Source: Peptococcaceae bacterium
GTDB lineage: Bacteria > Bacillota > DSM-12270 > Thermacetogeniales > Thermacetogeniaceae
Direction: 5' to 3'
DNA: 6,542 nt
NCBI GenBank assembly: GCA_003132605.1
Contig: PKYJ01000142.1
Span: 1-6,542 of the forward strand
The position numbers and the translations under genes are program-made. A model generated the notes under the pieces. The model was not told the origin of the DNA. It searched no databases and saw nothing but the letters and a program-made list of their open reading frames with translations. This document shows, piece by piece, positions 1 through 6,460 of the stretch (positions are counted from its first letter, which is position 1; each line of letters starts with the position of its first letter).

Positions 1-1299
1 CCCCACTTCGAGAAGATGCTCTATGACAACGCCCTGCTGGCCATCGTCTATCTGGAAGCCTGCCAGTTGACCCACAACCCCTTCTATGCCCGGGTGGCCA
101 GGGAGATCTTCAGTTATGTGCTGCGGGACATGACCTCGCCGGAGGGGGCGTTTTACTCGGCGGAGGACGCCGATTCGGAGGGGGAGGAGGGCCGGTTCTA
201 CCTGTGGACGCCGGACCAGGTGAAGCAGGTGTTGGGAGATGAGGAAGGGGAGTTCTTCAACGAGTTCTATGACATCAGCGCCGACGGGAACTTCGAGGGA
301 CGCAGCATTCCCAACCTGGTGCGCCGGCGCTCTGAACTGTTCCGTCTCGGCAGCGACCATAGCATATATCCGACCCATCATGCGCCCTTGCTGGAGGGGC
401 GCCGGAAGCTGTTTGCCGCCCGGGAGACCCGGGTGCACCCCTATAAGGACGACAAGGTGCTCACCGCCTGGAACGGACTGATGATCGCCGCCCTCGCCCG
501 GGGGGCCCGGGTGCTGGACGATCAGGAGTACAGCAAGGCTGCAGTAAGAGCAGCGCAATTCTTGCTCAACCATATGCGGGATGCGGGGTACCCACCGAAA
601 GGTGGGTCGAGGCGCCTGCTGGCCCGCTACCGGGACGGCCAGGCTGCCTACCCGGCCTACCTGGACGACTATGCCTTCCTGGCCTGGGGCCTGATCGAGC
701 TTTACGGCGCCACCTTCGACCTGGTCTGGCTGGAGCAGGCCCTGTCCTTGAACCGGCAGATGGTGGATCTGTTCAGGGACGAGCAGGGCGGCGGTCTCTT
801 CTTTACCGGTCAGGGCGCCGAGCAGTTGCTTGCCCGGCCGAAGGAGATCTACGATGGGGCGATGCCGTCAGGGAACTCGGTGGCCGCCCTGAACCTGCTG
901 CGCCTGGCCCGCCTGACCGGTGACGACGGCCTGGAGGAGCAGGCTGCGGCACAGCTTGGGGCCTTTGCCGGAACCGTCTCCGACCATCCGGCCGGGTATA
1001 CTTTCTATCTCTGCGCCCTGGATTTCGCCCTGGGCGCCCCGCTGGAGATCGTGGTGGCCGGGCAGGATGGTGCTGCTGACACCGAAGCCCTGCTGCAAAC
1101 CCTGCGAACTGTTTATCTCCCTGCGGCCACGGTGTTGTTCAAGCCGACCGGAGAGGCTGGCAACCGACTGGCAGCCCTGGCGCCATTTGCCGCTGCCCGG
1201 GAGCTGGTTAACGGCAAGGCGGCGGCCTACGTCTGCCGCAACCACGCCTGCCAGGCGCCGGTGACCGATCCTGCAGCCCTGGGCGGGCTGCTTGAATGA
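1..1299 (+). CDS. YyaL/SPATA20-type protein (DUF255 family), 5' end cut off by window
   Basis: The frame is open from base 1 (PHFEKM...), so the ATG at 16 is an internal methionine. 432 codons are present. Family members are usually near 650-700 residues, so the N-terminal thioredoxin-like DUF255 domain lies outside and what remains is mainly the alpha/alpha-barrel (six-hairpin glycosidase-like) part. Family signatures seen: PHFEKMLYDNA at the edge, EGRFYLWT (187-210), DDKVLTAWNGLMIA (448-489), YLDDYAFL (658-681), DGAMPSGNSV (853-882), and the C-terminal CRNHACQAPVTDP with its two cysteines (1234-1272). The family is conserved from bacteria to the mammalian SPATA20 protein. It is often annotated as a thioredoxin-domain protein, and its reaction is not established. 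An extra Gly-Tyr-Pro-Pro-Lys-Gly-Gly-Ser segment at 586-609 coincides with a perfect DNA palindrome and may be an insertion. The family assignment is secure; the biochemical role is not. Confidence 0.93.
   Translation, partial: PHFEKMLYDNALLAIVYLEACQLTHNPFYARVAREIFSYVLRDMTSPEGAFYSAEDADSEGEEGRFYLWTPDQVKQVLGDEEGEFFNEFYDISADGNFEGRSIPNLVRRRSELFRLGSDHSIYPTHHAPLLEGRRKLFAARETRVHPYKDDKVLTAWNGLMIAALARGARVLDDQEYSKAAVRAAQFLLNHMRDAGYPPKGGSRRLLARYRDGQAAYPAYLDDYAFLAWGLIELYGATFDLVWLEQALSLNRQMVDLFRDEQGGGLFFTGQGAEQLLARPKEIYDGAMPSGNSVAALNLLRLARLTGDDGLEEQAAAQLGAFAGTVSDHPAGYTFYLCALDFALGAPLEIVVAGQDGAADTEALLQTLRTVYLPAATVLFKPTGEAGNRLAALAPFAAARELVNGKAAAYVCRNHACQAPVTDPAALGGLLE
590..607 (+). repeat. Perfect 7 bp hairpin with GAAA tetraloop inside the YyaL-type gene
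   Basis: ACCCACC (590-596), GAAA (597-600) and GGTGGGT (601-607) form an uninterrupted 7 bp stem closed by a GNRA-class tetraloop. In frame it encodes Tyr-Pro-Pro-Lys-Gly-Gly-Ser. From memory of the family, the conserved segment here runs more directly from the helix end to the L-x-R-x-Y-R-D-G motif, so these residues look like extra sequence in a surface loop. This could be a small palindromic element that inserted in frame, or simply a local coding coincidence. There is no T-run after it, so it is not an intrinsic terminator. Confidence 0.6.
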
Positions 1300-1323
1300 C
1301 AGTCGCATTCCCCTGTCTTTCGC

Positions 1324-1352
1324 TTGTTTCCTTTATTTCACAACGTTATAAT
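1324..1352 (+). promoter_or_regulatory. Sigma70/sigmaA-type promoter for the UPF0182 gene
   Basis: A perfect -10 box TATAAT lies at 1347-1352. Exactly 17 bp upstream is TTGTTT (1324-1329), a 3 of 6 match to TTGACA. The surrounding stretch is clearly richer in A and T than the flanking genes. Transcription would begin near 1359, giving a 5' leader of about 27-33 bases before the UPF0182 start. No terminator is visible after the YyaL-type gene, so read-through is also possible. The motif match is seen; promoter activity is inferred. Confidence 0.65.
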
Positions 1353-1380
1353 GATCCTGGGATTTAAAAAAGTGAGAGTG

Positions 1381-1386
1381 GGTGAT
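1381..1386 (+). promoter_or_regulatory. Shine-Dalgarno-like GGTGAT that bears on the UPF0182 start
   Basis: GGTGAT matches the 3' part of the anti-SD complement TAAGGAGGTGATC. It ends 5 bases before the GTG at 1392, which favours that codon over the TTG at 1386 that overlaps it. A second purine-rich stretch, GTGAGAG at 1372-1378, could serve the TTG instead. An in-frame TGA at 1383 rules out any start further upstream. The two candidates differ by only two residues. Confidence 0.4.
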
Positions 1387-4160
1387 TGCCGGTGCTCCGG
1401 AGCAGGCGCCTTGTTACTGCGGTTGTGCTGATAATCCTGATCATCATCCTGGTAACTTTTATTAACGGTTGGTCGGATTACATGTGGTTTGCGTCCCATA
1501 ACTACGCCAGTGTCTTCTGGACGCTCTTGCTGACCCGGTACGGGGTTGGCCTGCCGATCTTTCTGGTGGCCTTTTTCTTCTTACTGCTGAATTTCTGGTG
1601 CGTCCGCCGCAACCTGCCCCGACTCGGCCTGTTGGGACAGGACAACCAGGTGATCGACCTGGTCCAGAATCCCTTTCGCAAACTGGCGGCGTCACGGGTG
1701 GGCTTCGGCCTGATGCTCTTCCTGAGTGCCTTCCTCGCCCTGATGATGGCCATCCAGGCCGGCTCCCAGTGGGAACTGGTACAGAGGTTTTTCCACGCCA
1801 CTCCTTTCGGTCAGACCGACCCGGTCTTCGGCCTCGATGTCGGCTTCTACATCTTCAAGCTGCCCTTTTACGAGCTGATCCAGTCACTGCTGTCGGCCGC
1901 CCTGTGGTTGGCGCTGATCTTCAGCGGCGCTGTCTACTTCTTCCTCGTCAGCAGGGAGTTTGTTCAGGGGGGTTGGCGCCATTACTCGCCGGTCAAGCTG
2001 CACCTGGCCCTGCTGGTGGCAGGACTGCTGGTGGTACAGGCCTGGGTTTACCGGCTGCGCGCCTACCTGCTGCTGTTCAACCAGCATCAGTCCTACTGGG
2101 GAGCGGGCTACACCGATCTCATCGTCATGCTGCCGGTGCTGAAGATCATGATCGTGCTGGCGCTGGCCGCGGCGGTGGCCGTGTTCATCGGGATCGTTCT
2201 CGGGCGGCTGCGCCCGATCGCCATCGGGCTGGGTGTCCTGATCGCCGCCTCCCTGCTGCTGGGTGTGGTCTACCCGGGGTTCGTGCAGCAATTCTCGGTC
2301 AAGCCAAACGAGTTCGACCGGGAGCAGCCATACATAGCGCGCAACCTGACCGCCACCCGCGCAGCCTACGGTTTGGACAAGATCCAGCCGCTGGCCTCAC
2401 TGCAGGAGATGGGCGACATGCAGCCCGGGGTGGTCAATCAGGCGGTGCTCGATCAGCACGAGGTTACCCTGACCAACCTGCGCCTCTGGGATTACCGCCC
2501 TCTGACGCAGGTCTACACCCAGTTGCAGCAACTGCGCCAATACTACAGCTTTCCCGATGTGGACATCGACCGCTACCGGCTGGGATCGGGCTACCGCCAG
2601 GTGATGCTCTCGGTGCGGGAACTCGATCAGAGCAAGTTGCCGGCTGAGGCCCAGACCTGGGTGAACAAGCGCCTGCAGTACACCCACGGCTACGGGGTGG
2701 TGATGAGCCCGGCCAACGGGATCGACCCGACGGGCCTGCCGACCTACCTGATCAGCAACATCCCGCCGCAATCAACTGATCCGGTATTGAACGTCACCCA
2801 ACCTGGGATCTATTACGGACAGTTGACCGTGAACCCGGTGGTGGCCGGTTCCAAGGCTGGCGGGACAGGTGAGTTCGACTATCCGTCCGGGGGCACGAAC
2901 GTCTACACCAGCTACCGGGGCACCGGCGGCGTGGTGCTGAGCAACTGGTGGCGGCGCCTGGCCTACGCCGTGCGCTTCGGTGACCTGCAAATGCTGCTCA
3001 GCGCCGACATCACCCCGAACAGCCGTATCCTCTACTACCGGACGGTGCAGGATGTCCAGCGCCTGGCGCCCTATCTCCAGTATGACGCCGACCCCTACCC
3101 GGTGGTTTCCGGCGGGCGCATCTACTGGATCTGGGATGCCTATACCACATCCGATCGCTACCCCTATTCCGCCATGAACGGCCAGTATAACTACATCCGC
3201 AACTCCGTCAAGGTCGTGATCGATGCCTATAACGGCACGACCACCTTCTACGTCAGCGACCCGAGCGATCCGATCATCCAGACCTACAGCAAGATCTTCC
3301 CCGGCCTGTACCAACCCCTGACCAGCATGCCGGTAGACCTGCGCGCTCATATCCGCTACCCGGTTGACTTCTTCAACGCCCAGGCGACGATCTACGCCAA
3401 CTACCACGTCACCGATCCCCGGGTCTTCTACAACCAGGAGGACGTCTGGTCGTACCCCAACGAGAAGTATTCAGGCGCCAGCCAGCGCATGGATCCGTAC
3501 TACGCCATCATGAAACTGCCGGGAGGGACCCAGGAGGAGTTCGTGCTGGTACTGCCCTTCACCCTGTTCAGTCGGGAAGACAACAACCTGGTGGGATGGC
3601 TGGCTGCCCGCTGTGATGGAGATCACTACGGGCAACTGGTAGTCTACGACTTTCCCAAGGATACCAACACGTATGGCCCGATGCAGGTGGAGGCCAGCAT
3701 CGACCAGGACGCCAACATCTCCCAGCAGATCACCCTCTGGGACCAGCATGGCTCCACGGTGATCCGGGGCAATCTGATCACCGTGCCCCTGGCGGGCAAG
3801 CTGCTGTATGTAGAGCCCCTGTTTCTGCAGGCCGACCAGAGCAGCATGCCGGAGTTGAAGCGGGTGATTGTCTTCTACGAGGGTAAGGCGGTGATGCAGA
3901 CCACCTTTGGAGATGCCCTGAACCAGTTGTTCGGCCTGAGCGGGGCGCCCCAGACCGTCTCACCCGGACCGGCGCAGGCAGCGGCGCCAGGAGGAACAGC
4001 GGTAGGGACGCAGGACCTGGTGAGCCAGGCGAACGCGCTGTATGCCTCAGCCCAGAACAGTCTGAAAGCCGGGGACTGGGCCGGCTACGGCAAGGCGATC
4101 ACTGACCTCGGCCAGGTGCTGCAGCAGATGGTCACGCCGGCCGGCAAGACTGCTCCCTGA
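1386..4160 (+). CDS. UPF0182 family multi-pass membrane protein
   Basis: The product is 924 residues, normal for the UPF0182 (COG1615) family. Seven hydrophobic segments are visible at about residues 9-26, 53-73, 105-124, 164-188, 205-222, 251-272 and 275-296. A large, tyrosine-rich soluble region of roughly 550 residues follows, probably outside the cytoplasm. Family landmarks seen are the segment from Thr144 (TDPVFGLDVGFYIFKLPFY), GAGYTD (238-243), and the post-membrane KPNEFDREQPYI leading to NLTATRAAYGL. The C-terminus has a Pro/Ala/Gly-rich linker (about 852-875) and a helical tail with GDWAGYG (896-902), also typical. The start is TTG at 1386; GTG at 1392 is equally possible. The family has no established function, and nothing here suggests a substrate. 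The gene has its own promoter and is followed after 45 bp by the HicB-like gene with no terminator between them, so the two may be co-transcribed. The reading frame is intact. Confidence 0.95.
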   Translation: MPVLRSRRLVTAVVLIILIIILVTFINGWSDYMWFASHNYASVFWTLLLTRYGVGLPIFLVAFFFLLLNFWCVRRNLPRLGLLGQDNQVIDLVQNPFRKLAASRVGFGLMLFLSAFLALMMAIQAGSQWELVQRFFHATPFGQTDPVFGLDVGFYIFKLPFYELIQSLLSAALWLALIFSGAVYFFLVSREFVQGGWRHYSPVKLHLALLVAGLLVVQAWVYRLRAYLLLFNQHQSYWGAGYTDLIVMLPVLKIMIVLALAAAVAVFIGIVLGRLRPIAIGLGVLIAASLLLGVVYPGFVQQFSVKPNEFDREQPYIARNLTATRAAYGLDKIQPLASLQEMGDMQPGVVNQAVLDQHEVTLTNLRLWDYRPLTQVYTQLQQLRQYYSFPDVDIDRYRLGSGYRQVMLSVRELDQSKLPAEAQTWVNKRLQYTHGYGVVMSPANGIDPTGLPTYLISNIPPQSTDPVLNVTQPGIYYGQLTVNPVVAGSKAGGTGEFDYPSGGTNVYTSYRGTGGVVLSNWWRRLAYAVRFGDLQMLLSADITPNSRILYYRTVQDVQRLAPYLQYDADPYPVVSGGRIYWIWDAYTTSDRYPYSAMNGQYNYIRNSVKVVIDAYNGTTTFYVSDPSDPIIQTYSKIFPGLYQPLTSMPVDLRAHIRYPVDFFNAQATIYANYHVTDPRVFYNQEDVWSYPNEKYSGASQRMDPYYAIMKLPGGTQEEFVLVLPFTLFSREDNNLVGWLAARCDGDHYGQLVVYDFPKDTNTYGPMQVEASIDQDANISQQITLWDQHGSTVIRGNLITVPLAGKLLYVEPLFLQADQSSMPELKRVIVFYEGKAVMQTTFGDALNQLFGLSGAPQTVSPGPAQAAAPGGTAVGTQDLVSQANALYASAQNSLKAGDWAGYGKAITDLGQVLQQMVTPAGKTAP

Positions 4161-4195
4161 GGGAGATGAAGCTGGATAGCTTATTCGATAAATGA

Positions 4196-4209
4196 AGAGG
4201 AAGAGGTGA
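4196..4209 (+). promoter_or_regulatory. Two overlapping ribosome-binding candidates at the HicB-like gene start
   Basis: AGAGG at 4196-4200 sits 5 bases before the GTG at 4206 and supports that start. GAGGTGA at 4203-4209 is a longer anti-SD match but overlaps the GTG itself. If it were the real site it would point to the in-frame CTG at 4215, because the first ATG at 4239 is too far away (29 bases). The purine-rich run makes translation initiation here credible but leaves the exact codon open. Confidence 0.4.
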
Positions 4210-4760
4210 GCCAGCTGAACAAGCAACACGTCGATGCCATGCCCAACTTGAAGTTTTCTCCAACATTCGATTTCGACGACGAATTGCACACCTATACGGT
4301 ATCACTTCCTGAGGTGGGCCTGTATGGCGTCGGCGCAACCAGAGAGGATGCGGTAGCGGACCTGTTGGACAGCATCCTGGAGTATTTGCAGGTTTATGCC
4401 GCCAAGGTAACCATTTTTTCCAAACTGGAGCCGGTTGACAAACTGTTCTATGTGTTGAAGCTGGCGCAGTTCAACGAGGATAGAGAGGCGATCAGGGAAG
4501 AGATCGGGCTTTTGGCGGCGCCGGTCCGGTTCGACCAGGGACAGATCAGGCAAATACTGGCCTATTTCCAGGTGGCGCCCATCAAGCCAGGCGGCTCTAT
4601 CCACGTTGGAATCGGTAAAGATGGAGCCTGGCGCACCTGTAAATTCGATTGCCACGAAGACGGCGGCCAGGTTGCAGCCAGTGCTGCCAATGCTATTGCC
4701 AAATCACTGAAGTTCAAGGACACAGCGGAGATGAGAAAGTTTTTCGATGAAAAAATTTGA
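4206..4760 (+). CDS. HicB-like antitoxin-domain protein with a possible HicA-like C-terminal half
   Basis: The 184-residue product has two parts. Residues 12-64 (MPNLKFSPTFDFDDE, then YTVSLPEVGLYGVGATREDAVADLLDSILEYL) fit the HicB-type antitoxin fold, a partial RNase H-like beta-beta-beta-alpha domain with the P-E-x-G-L-x-x-x-G-x-T-x-E-x-A pattern. Residues 75-100 (KLFYVLKLAQFNEDREAIREEI) match the helical tail common in this antitoxin type. Instead of stopping there, the protein continues through residues 106-184. In that part RQILAYFQVAPIKPGGSIHV, Lys-Phe-Asp-Cys-His (146-150) and ANAIAKSLKF recall the order of elements in HicA toxins (G-S-H, strand ending in His, then a helix). That second assignment is an inference from weak resemblance, and the usual GSHH is here GSIH. 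No helix-turn-helix or ribbon-helix-helix domain is recognisable. No separate hicA gene adjoins it. Start GTG at 4206 is chosen on SD spacing; CTG 4215 or ATG 4239 are alternatives. Confidence 0.75.
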   Translation: MSQLNKQHVDAMPNLKFSPTFDFDDELHTYTVSLPEVGLYGVGATREDAVADLLDSILEYLQVYAAKVTIFSKLEPVDKLFYVLKLAQFNEDREAIREEIGLLAAPVRFDQGQIRQILAYFQVAPIKPGGSIHVGIGKDGAWRTCKFDCHEDGGQVAASAANAIAKSLKFKDTAEMRKFFDEKI

Positions 4761-4769
4761 GCAACTTCT

Positions 4770-4796
4770 TATCGAAGTTCGATATTCGAAGTTCGA
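4770..4796. repeat. Two tandem odd palindromes TCGAAGTTCGA
   Basis: TCGAAGTTCGA occurs at 4772-4782 and again at 4786-4796, a 14 bp period. Each copy is a perfect 5 bp inverted repeat around a central G. The first extends to a 7+1+7 palindrome (4770-4784). The pair lies just after the HicB-like stop codon and about 110 bp before the radA promoter boxes. It could be an operator for a dimeric regulator or a fragment of a dispersed intergenic repeat. It has no T-run and does not resemble an intrinsic terminator. Confidence 0.7.
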
Positions 4797-4810
4797 GGGG
4801 AAAGAGCGGG

Positions 4811-4827
4811 CAGTTTGCATAAAACTG
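4811..4827. repeat. Short inverted repeat CAGTTT / AAACTG
   Basis: CAGTTT (4811-4816) and AAACTG (4822-4827) form a 6 bp stem with a 5-base loop, GCATA. It lies 51 bp after the HicB-like stop. The stem is AT-rich and no T-tract follows on either strand, so it is a poor terminator candidate. It may be a minor structural element or chance. Confidence 0.35.
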
Positions 4828-4882
4828 AGGGACTCGTACCAATGGGACAACGATCCTATATGAAATGAATATAATTAGTAAT

Positions 4883-4916
4883 TTTATTCGATTTGGAATA
4901 AATGATATAATATAAT
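4883..4916 (+). promoter_or_regulatory. AT-rich promoter region of radA with overlapping TATAAT boxes
   Basis: Two perfect TATAAT hexamers overlap by one base at 4906-4911 and 4911-4916, in a stretch (about 4858-4918) far richer in A and T than the genes. With 17 bp spacing, the corresponding -35 sequences are TTTATT (4883-4888) and TCGATT (4888-4893), each only 3 of 6. Expected start sites fall around 4918-4923, leaving a leader of just 22-27 bases before radA. The -10 boxes are strong; the weak -35 elements mean activity may depend on an activator, an extended element, or local AT-richness. Confidence 0.6.
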
Positions 4917-4926
4917 GTAGAGTTTC

Positions 4927-4935
4927 AAGAGGGAG
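4927..4935 (+). promoter_or_regulatory. Ribosome-binding site of radA (AAGAGGGAG)
   Basis: This purine-rich sequence ends 9 bases before the TTG at 4945. An in-frame TAG at 4918-4920 excludes upstream starts, and no ATG or GTG lies in frame before the zinc-finger cysteines. The site therefore supports TTG as the radA initiation codon. Confidence 0.6.
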
Positions 4936-4944
4936 CGGAAGAGC

Positions 4945-6360
4945 TTGGAGCGGGAGCGGGTCAGTTTTTTCTGCAGTGAGTGCGGGTACGAGTCAGGCAA
5001 ATGGCTCGGTCGCTGCCCCGGCTGCGGTGGCTGGAACACCTTTCGGGAAGCTCCCGTCAAGCGCGCCGGGAGCCGCGCCAGGAGCCGCGCCGGAAGCCCT
5101 CTGGGCGCGGCACCCGGCGCGGTTCCCGGTACCAGGATCGCATCGCTGACGGCGGGGCATCCCCCGGAGTTGCTCTTGGGGGCTGCTCTTACCCAGGTAG
5201 AACGCCTGCTCACCCATTCCGGCGAGATGGACCGGGTGCTGGGGGGCGGCATCGTGCCCGGTTCGGTAATCCTGCTGGGCGGCGACCCGGGGATCGGCAA
5301 GTCCACCCTGTTGCTGCAATTGGCGGCTGCGGTGGGAAATGGGCCGGGAATGGTGCTCTATGTCTCCGGCGAGGAGTCGCGCCAGCAAGTGCAGATGCGG
5401 GCGGGGCGCCTGGGCATCAGTTGCGATCACCTCTACTTCAGCAGCGATGCCGATTTGGACCGCATCCAAAGCGCCCTGGAATCAGTGGCGCCGGCGCTGG
5501 TGATTATCGACTCCATCCAGACCATGTCGCATCCGGATCTCCCGATGCTGCCGGGCAGCATCGGACAGTTGCGGGAGTGCACTGCAGAGCTGGTGCGGCT
5601 GGCCAAGCTCACGAACTTTAGCTGTTTTCTGATTGGCCACGTCACCAAGGAGGGAGCCCTGGCGGGTCCCCGGGTGCTGGAGCATATGGTGGACACTGTC
5701 CTCTCCTTCGAGGGCGACAGCCATCAGAACCTCCGGCTGCTGAGGGCGGTCAAGAACCGCTTTGGGGCCACCAACGAGATCGCTGTCTTCACCATGGGTG
5801 AGCGCGGTCTCGAAGAAGTGACCAATCCCTCGGCCCTGTTTCTGGACGGGCGGGCGGTGGATATTCCCGGTTCGGTGGTGGTGTCCGCTCTGGAGGGGAC
5901 GAGGCCGGTGCTGGTGGAGGTCCAGGCTCTGGTCTGCCCGACCGTGTTCGGGGCGCCCCGACGGGCGACCACCGGTGTTGACTATAACCGGGTGGTACTT
6001 ACGGCGGCAGTTTTAGAGAAGCGGGCCGGCATTAATTTGGCCAACCAGGACATCTACGTGAGCGTCGTGGGCGGCCTGAGAGTAGTCGAGCCGGCGGTTG
6101 ACCTGGGAGTTGCCCTGGCCCTGGCCTCCAACTTCCGCAATATCCCAGTAGATGCGGGCACGGTGGTCATGGGGGAGATCGGCCTGACCGGAGAGGTTCG
6201 GGCGGTCGGCCAGGTGGAGCAGCGGATCCGGGAGGCCGTGCGCATGGGGTTCCGGCGTTTCATTATTCCTGAGCGCAACCTTGATGTGTCGTCGCGCTAT
6301 CCGGACCTGGAGGTGATCGGGGTCAAGACCGTCAGAGAGGCTCTGGACCGGTCGCTGTAG
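4945..6360 (+). CDS. radA: DNA repair protein RadA (Sms)
   Basis: RadA is a RecA-related, hexameric DNA-dependent ATPase that promotes branch migration during recombinational repair and natural transformation in the cytoplasm. All family parts are seen. There is a four-cysteine zinc finger (Cys10, Cys13, Cys24, Cys27). The Walker A is GGDPGIGKST (112-121, Lys119), the Walker B LVIID (185-189) and the RadA-specific KNRFG (270-274). A C-terminal Lon-protease-like domain runs from about residue 290, including the stretch from Gly381 to Ala392 (VEPAVDLGVALA region) and GEIGLTGEVRAV. The 471-residue length is close to E. coli RadA. The start is TTG at 4945, placing the zinc finger nine residues in, as usual. 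The linker between zinc finger and ATPase (about 38-75) is long and low in complexity, with Arg/Ala/Gly/Ser runs from a 12 bp tandem repeat. The gene follows its own AT-rich promoter. It is not beside clpC or disA, which adjoin it in many Firmicutes. The assignment is very secure. Confidence 0.98.
   Translation: MERERVSFFCSECGYESGKWLGRCPGCGGWNTFREAPVKRAGSRARSRAGSPLGAAPGAVPGTRIASLTAGHPPELLLGAALTQVERLLTHSGEMDRVLGGGIVPGSVILLGGDPGIGKSTLLLQLAAAVGNGPGMVLYVSGEESRQQVQMRAGRLGISCDHLYFSSDADLDRIQSALESVAPALVIIDSIQTMSHPDLPMLPGSIGQLRECTAELVRLAKLTNFSCFLIGHVTKEGALAGPRVLEHMVDTVLSFEGDSHQNLRLLRAVKNRFGATNEIAVFTMGERGLEEVTNPSALFLDGRAVDIPGSVVVSALEGTRPVLVEVQALVCPTVFGAPRRATTGVDYNRVVLTAAVLEKRAGINLANQDIYVSVVGGLRVVEPAVDLGVALALASNFRNIPVDAGTVVMGEIGLTGEVRAVGQVEQRIREAVRMGFRRFIIPERNLDVSSRYPDLEVIGVKTVREALDRSL
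5068..5098 (+). repeat. 12 bp tandem repeat within the radA linker
   Basis: GGGAGCCGCGCC (5068-5079) and AGGAGCCGCGCC (5080-5091) differ by one base. A partial third unit, GGAAGCC, follows (5092-5098). In frame they encode Gly-Ser-Arg-Ala, Arg-Ser-Arg-Ala, Gly-Ser (residues 42-51). Because the unit is a multiple of three, copy-number change would lengthen or shorten the linker without a frameshift. It lies between the zinc finger and the ATPase core, where RadA proteins vary in length. Confidence 0.75.
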
Positions 6361-6460
6361 AGGTCGGAGGCAAGAGATCGGAAATCGGAGTGAAGATCAG
6401 GGGACGGAACAGGAGTCAAGAGGCAAGGGGCCAGAACAGAGGTCAGAAGTCGGTACCCTG
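6361..6460 (+). repeat. Purine-rich degenerate repeat tract after radA
   Basis: From the radA stop to about 6455 the + strand is strongly purine-rich and built of related words. AGAGGTCGGAG (6359-6369) and AGAGGTCAGAAGTCGG (6438-6453) are variants of one another, GAGGCAAG occurs twice (6367-6374, 6420-6427), and ATCGGA also occurs twice (6377-6390). No gene is credible here; the overlapping open frame on the minus strand is explained by the repeat composition. It resembles the dispersed GAGGTCAGAAGTC-type intergenic repeats seen in some bacterial genomes, though that comparison is from memory. Confidence 0.5.

Noticed and set aside
868..1308. Minus-strand open frame of 146 codons opposite the YyaL-type gene
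   Set aside because: It lies within a well-supported gene, has no recognisable motif, and is expected from the GC-rich third codon positions of the + strand.
1598..2647. Plus-strand open frame of 349 codons inside the UPF0182 gene
   Set aside because: It is in another frame of a secure gene. The product is Arg/Gly/Pro/Ala-rich with no family resemblance, which is typical of a GC-rich shadow.
2772..3407. Minus-strand 211-codon open frame opposite the UPF0182 gene
   Set aside because: It is valine-, glycine- and aspartate-rich with no motif, and entirely overlaps conserved coding sequence.
4166..4195. Nine-codon open frame (ATG 4166) between UPF0182 and the HicB-like gene
   Set aside because: It is very short, and its purine stretch is too close to the ATG. 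A leader peptide cannot be argued from this alone.
4770..4796. Two-copy repeat as a CRISPR remnant
   Set aside because: The units are only 11 bp with a 3 bp gap, which is far from CRISPR repeat and spacer sizes. No cas genes are present.
4811..4827. Hairpin as an intrinsic terminator for the HicB-like gene
   Set aside because: The stem is short and AT-rich, and no T-run follows.
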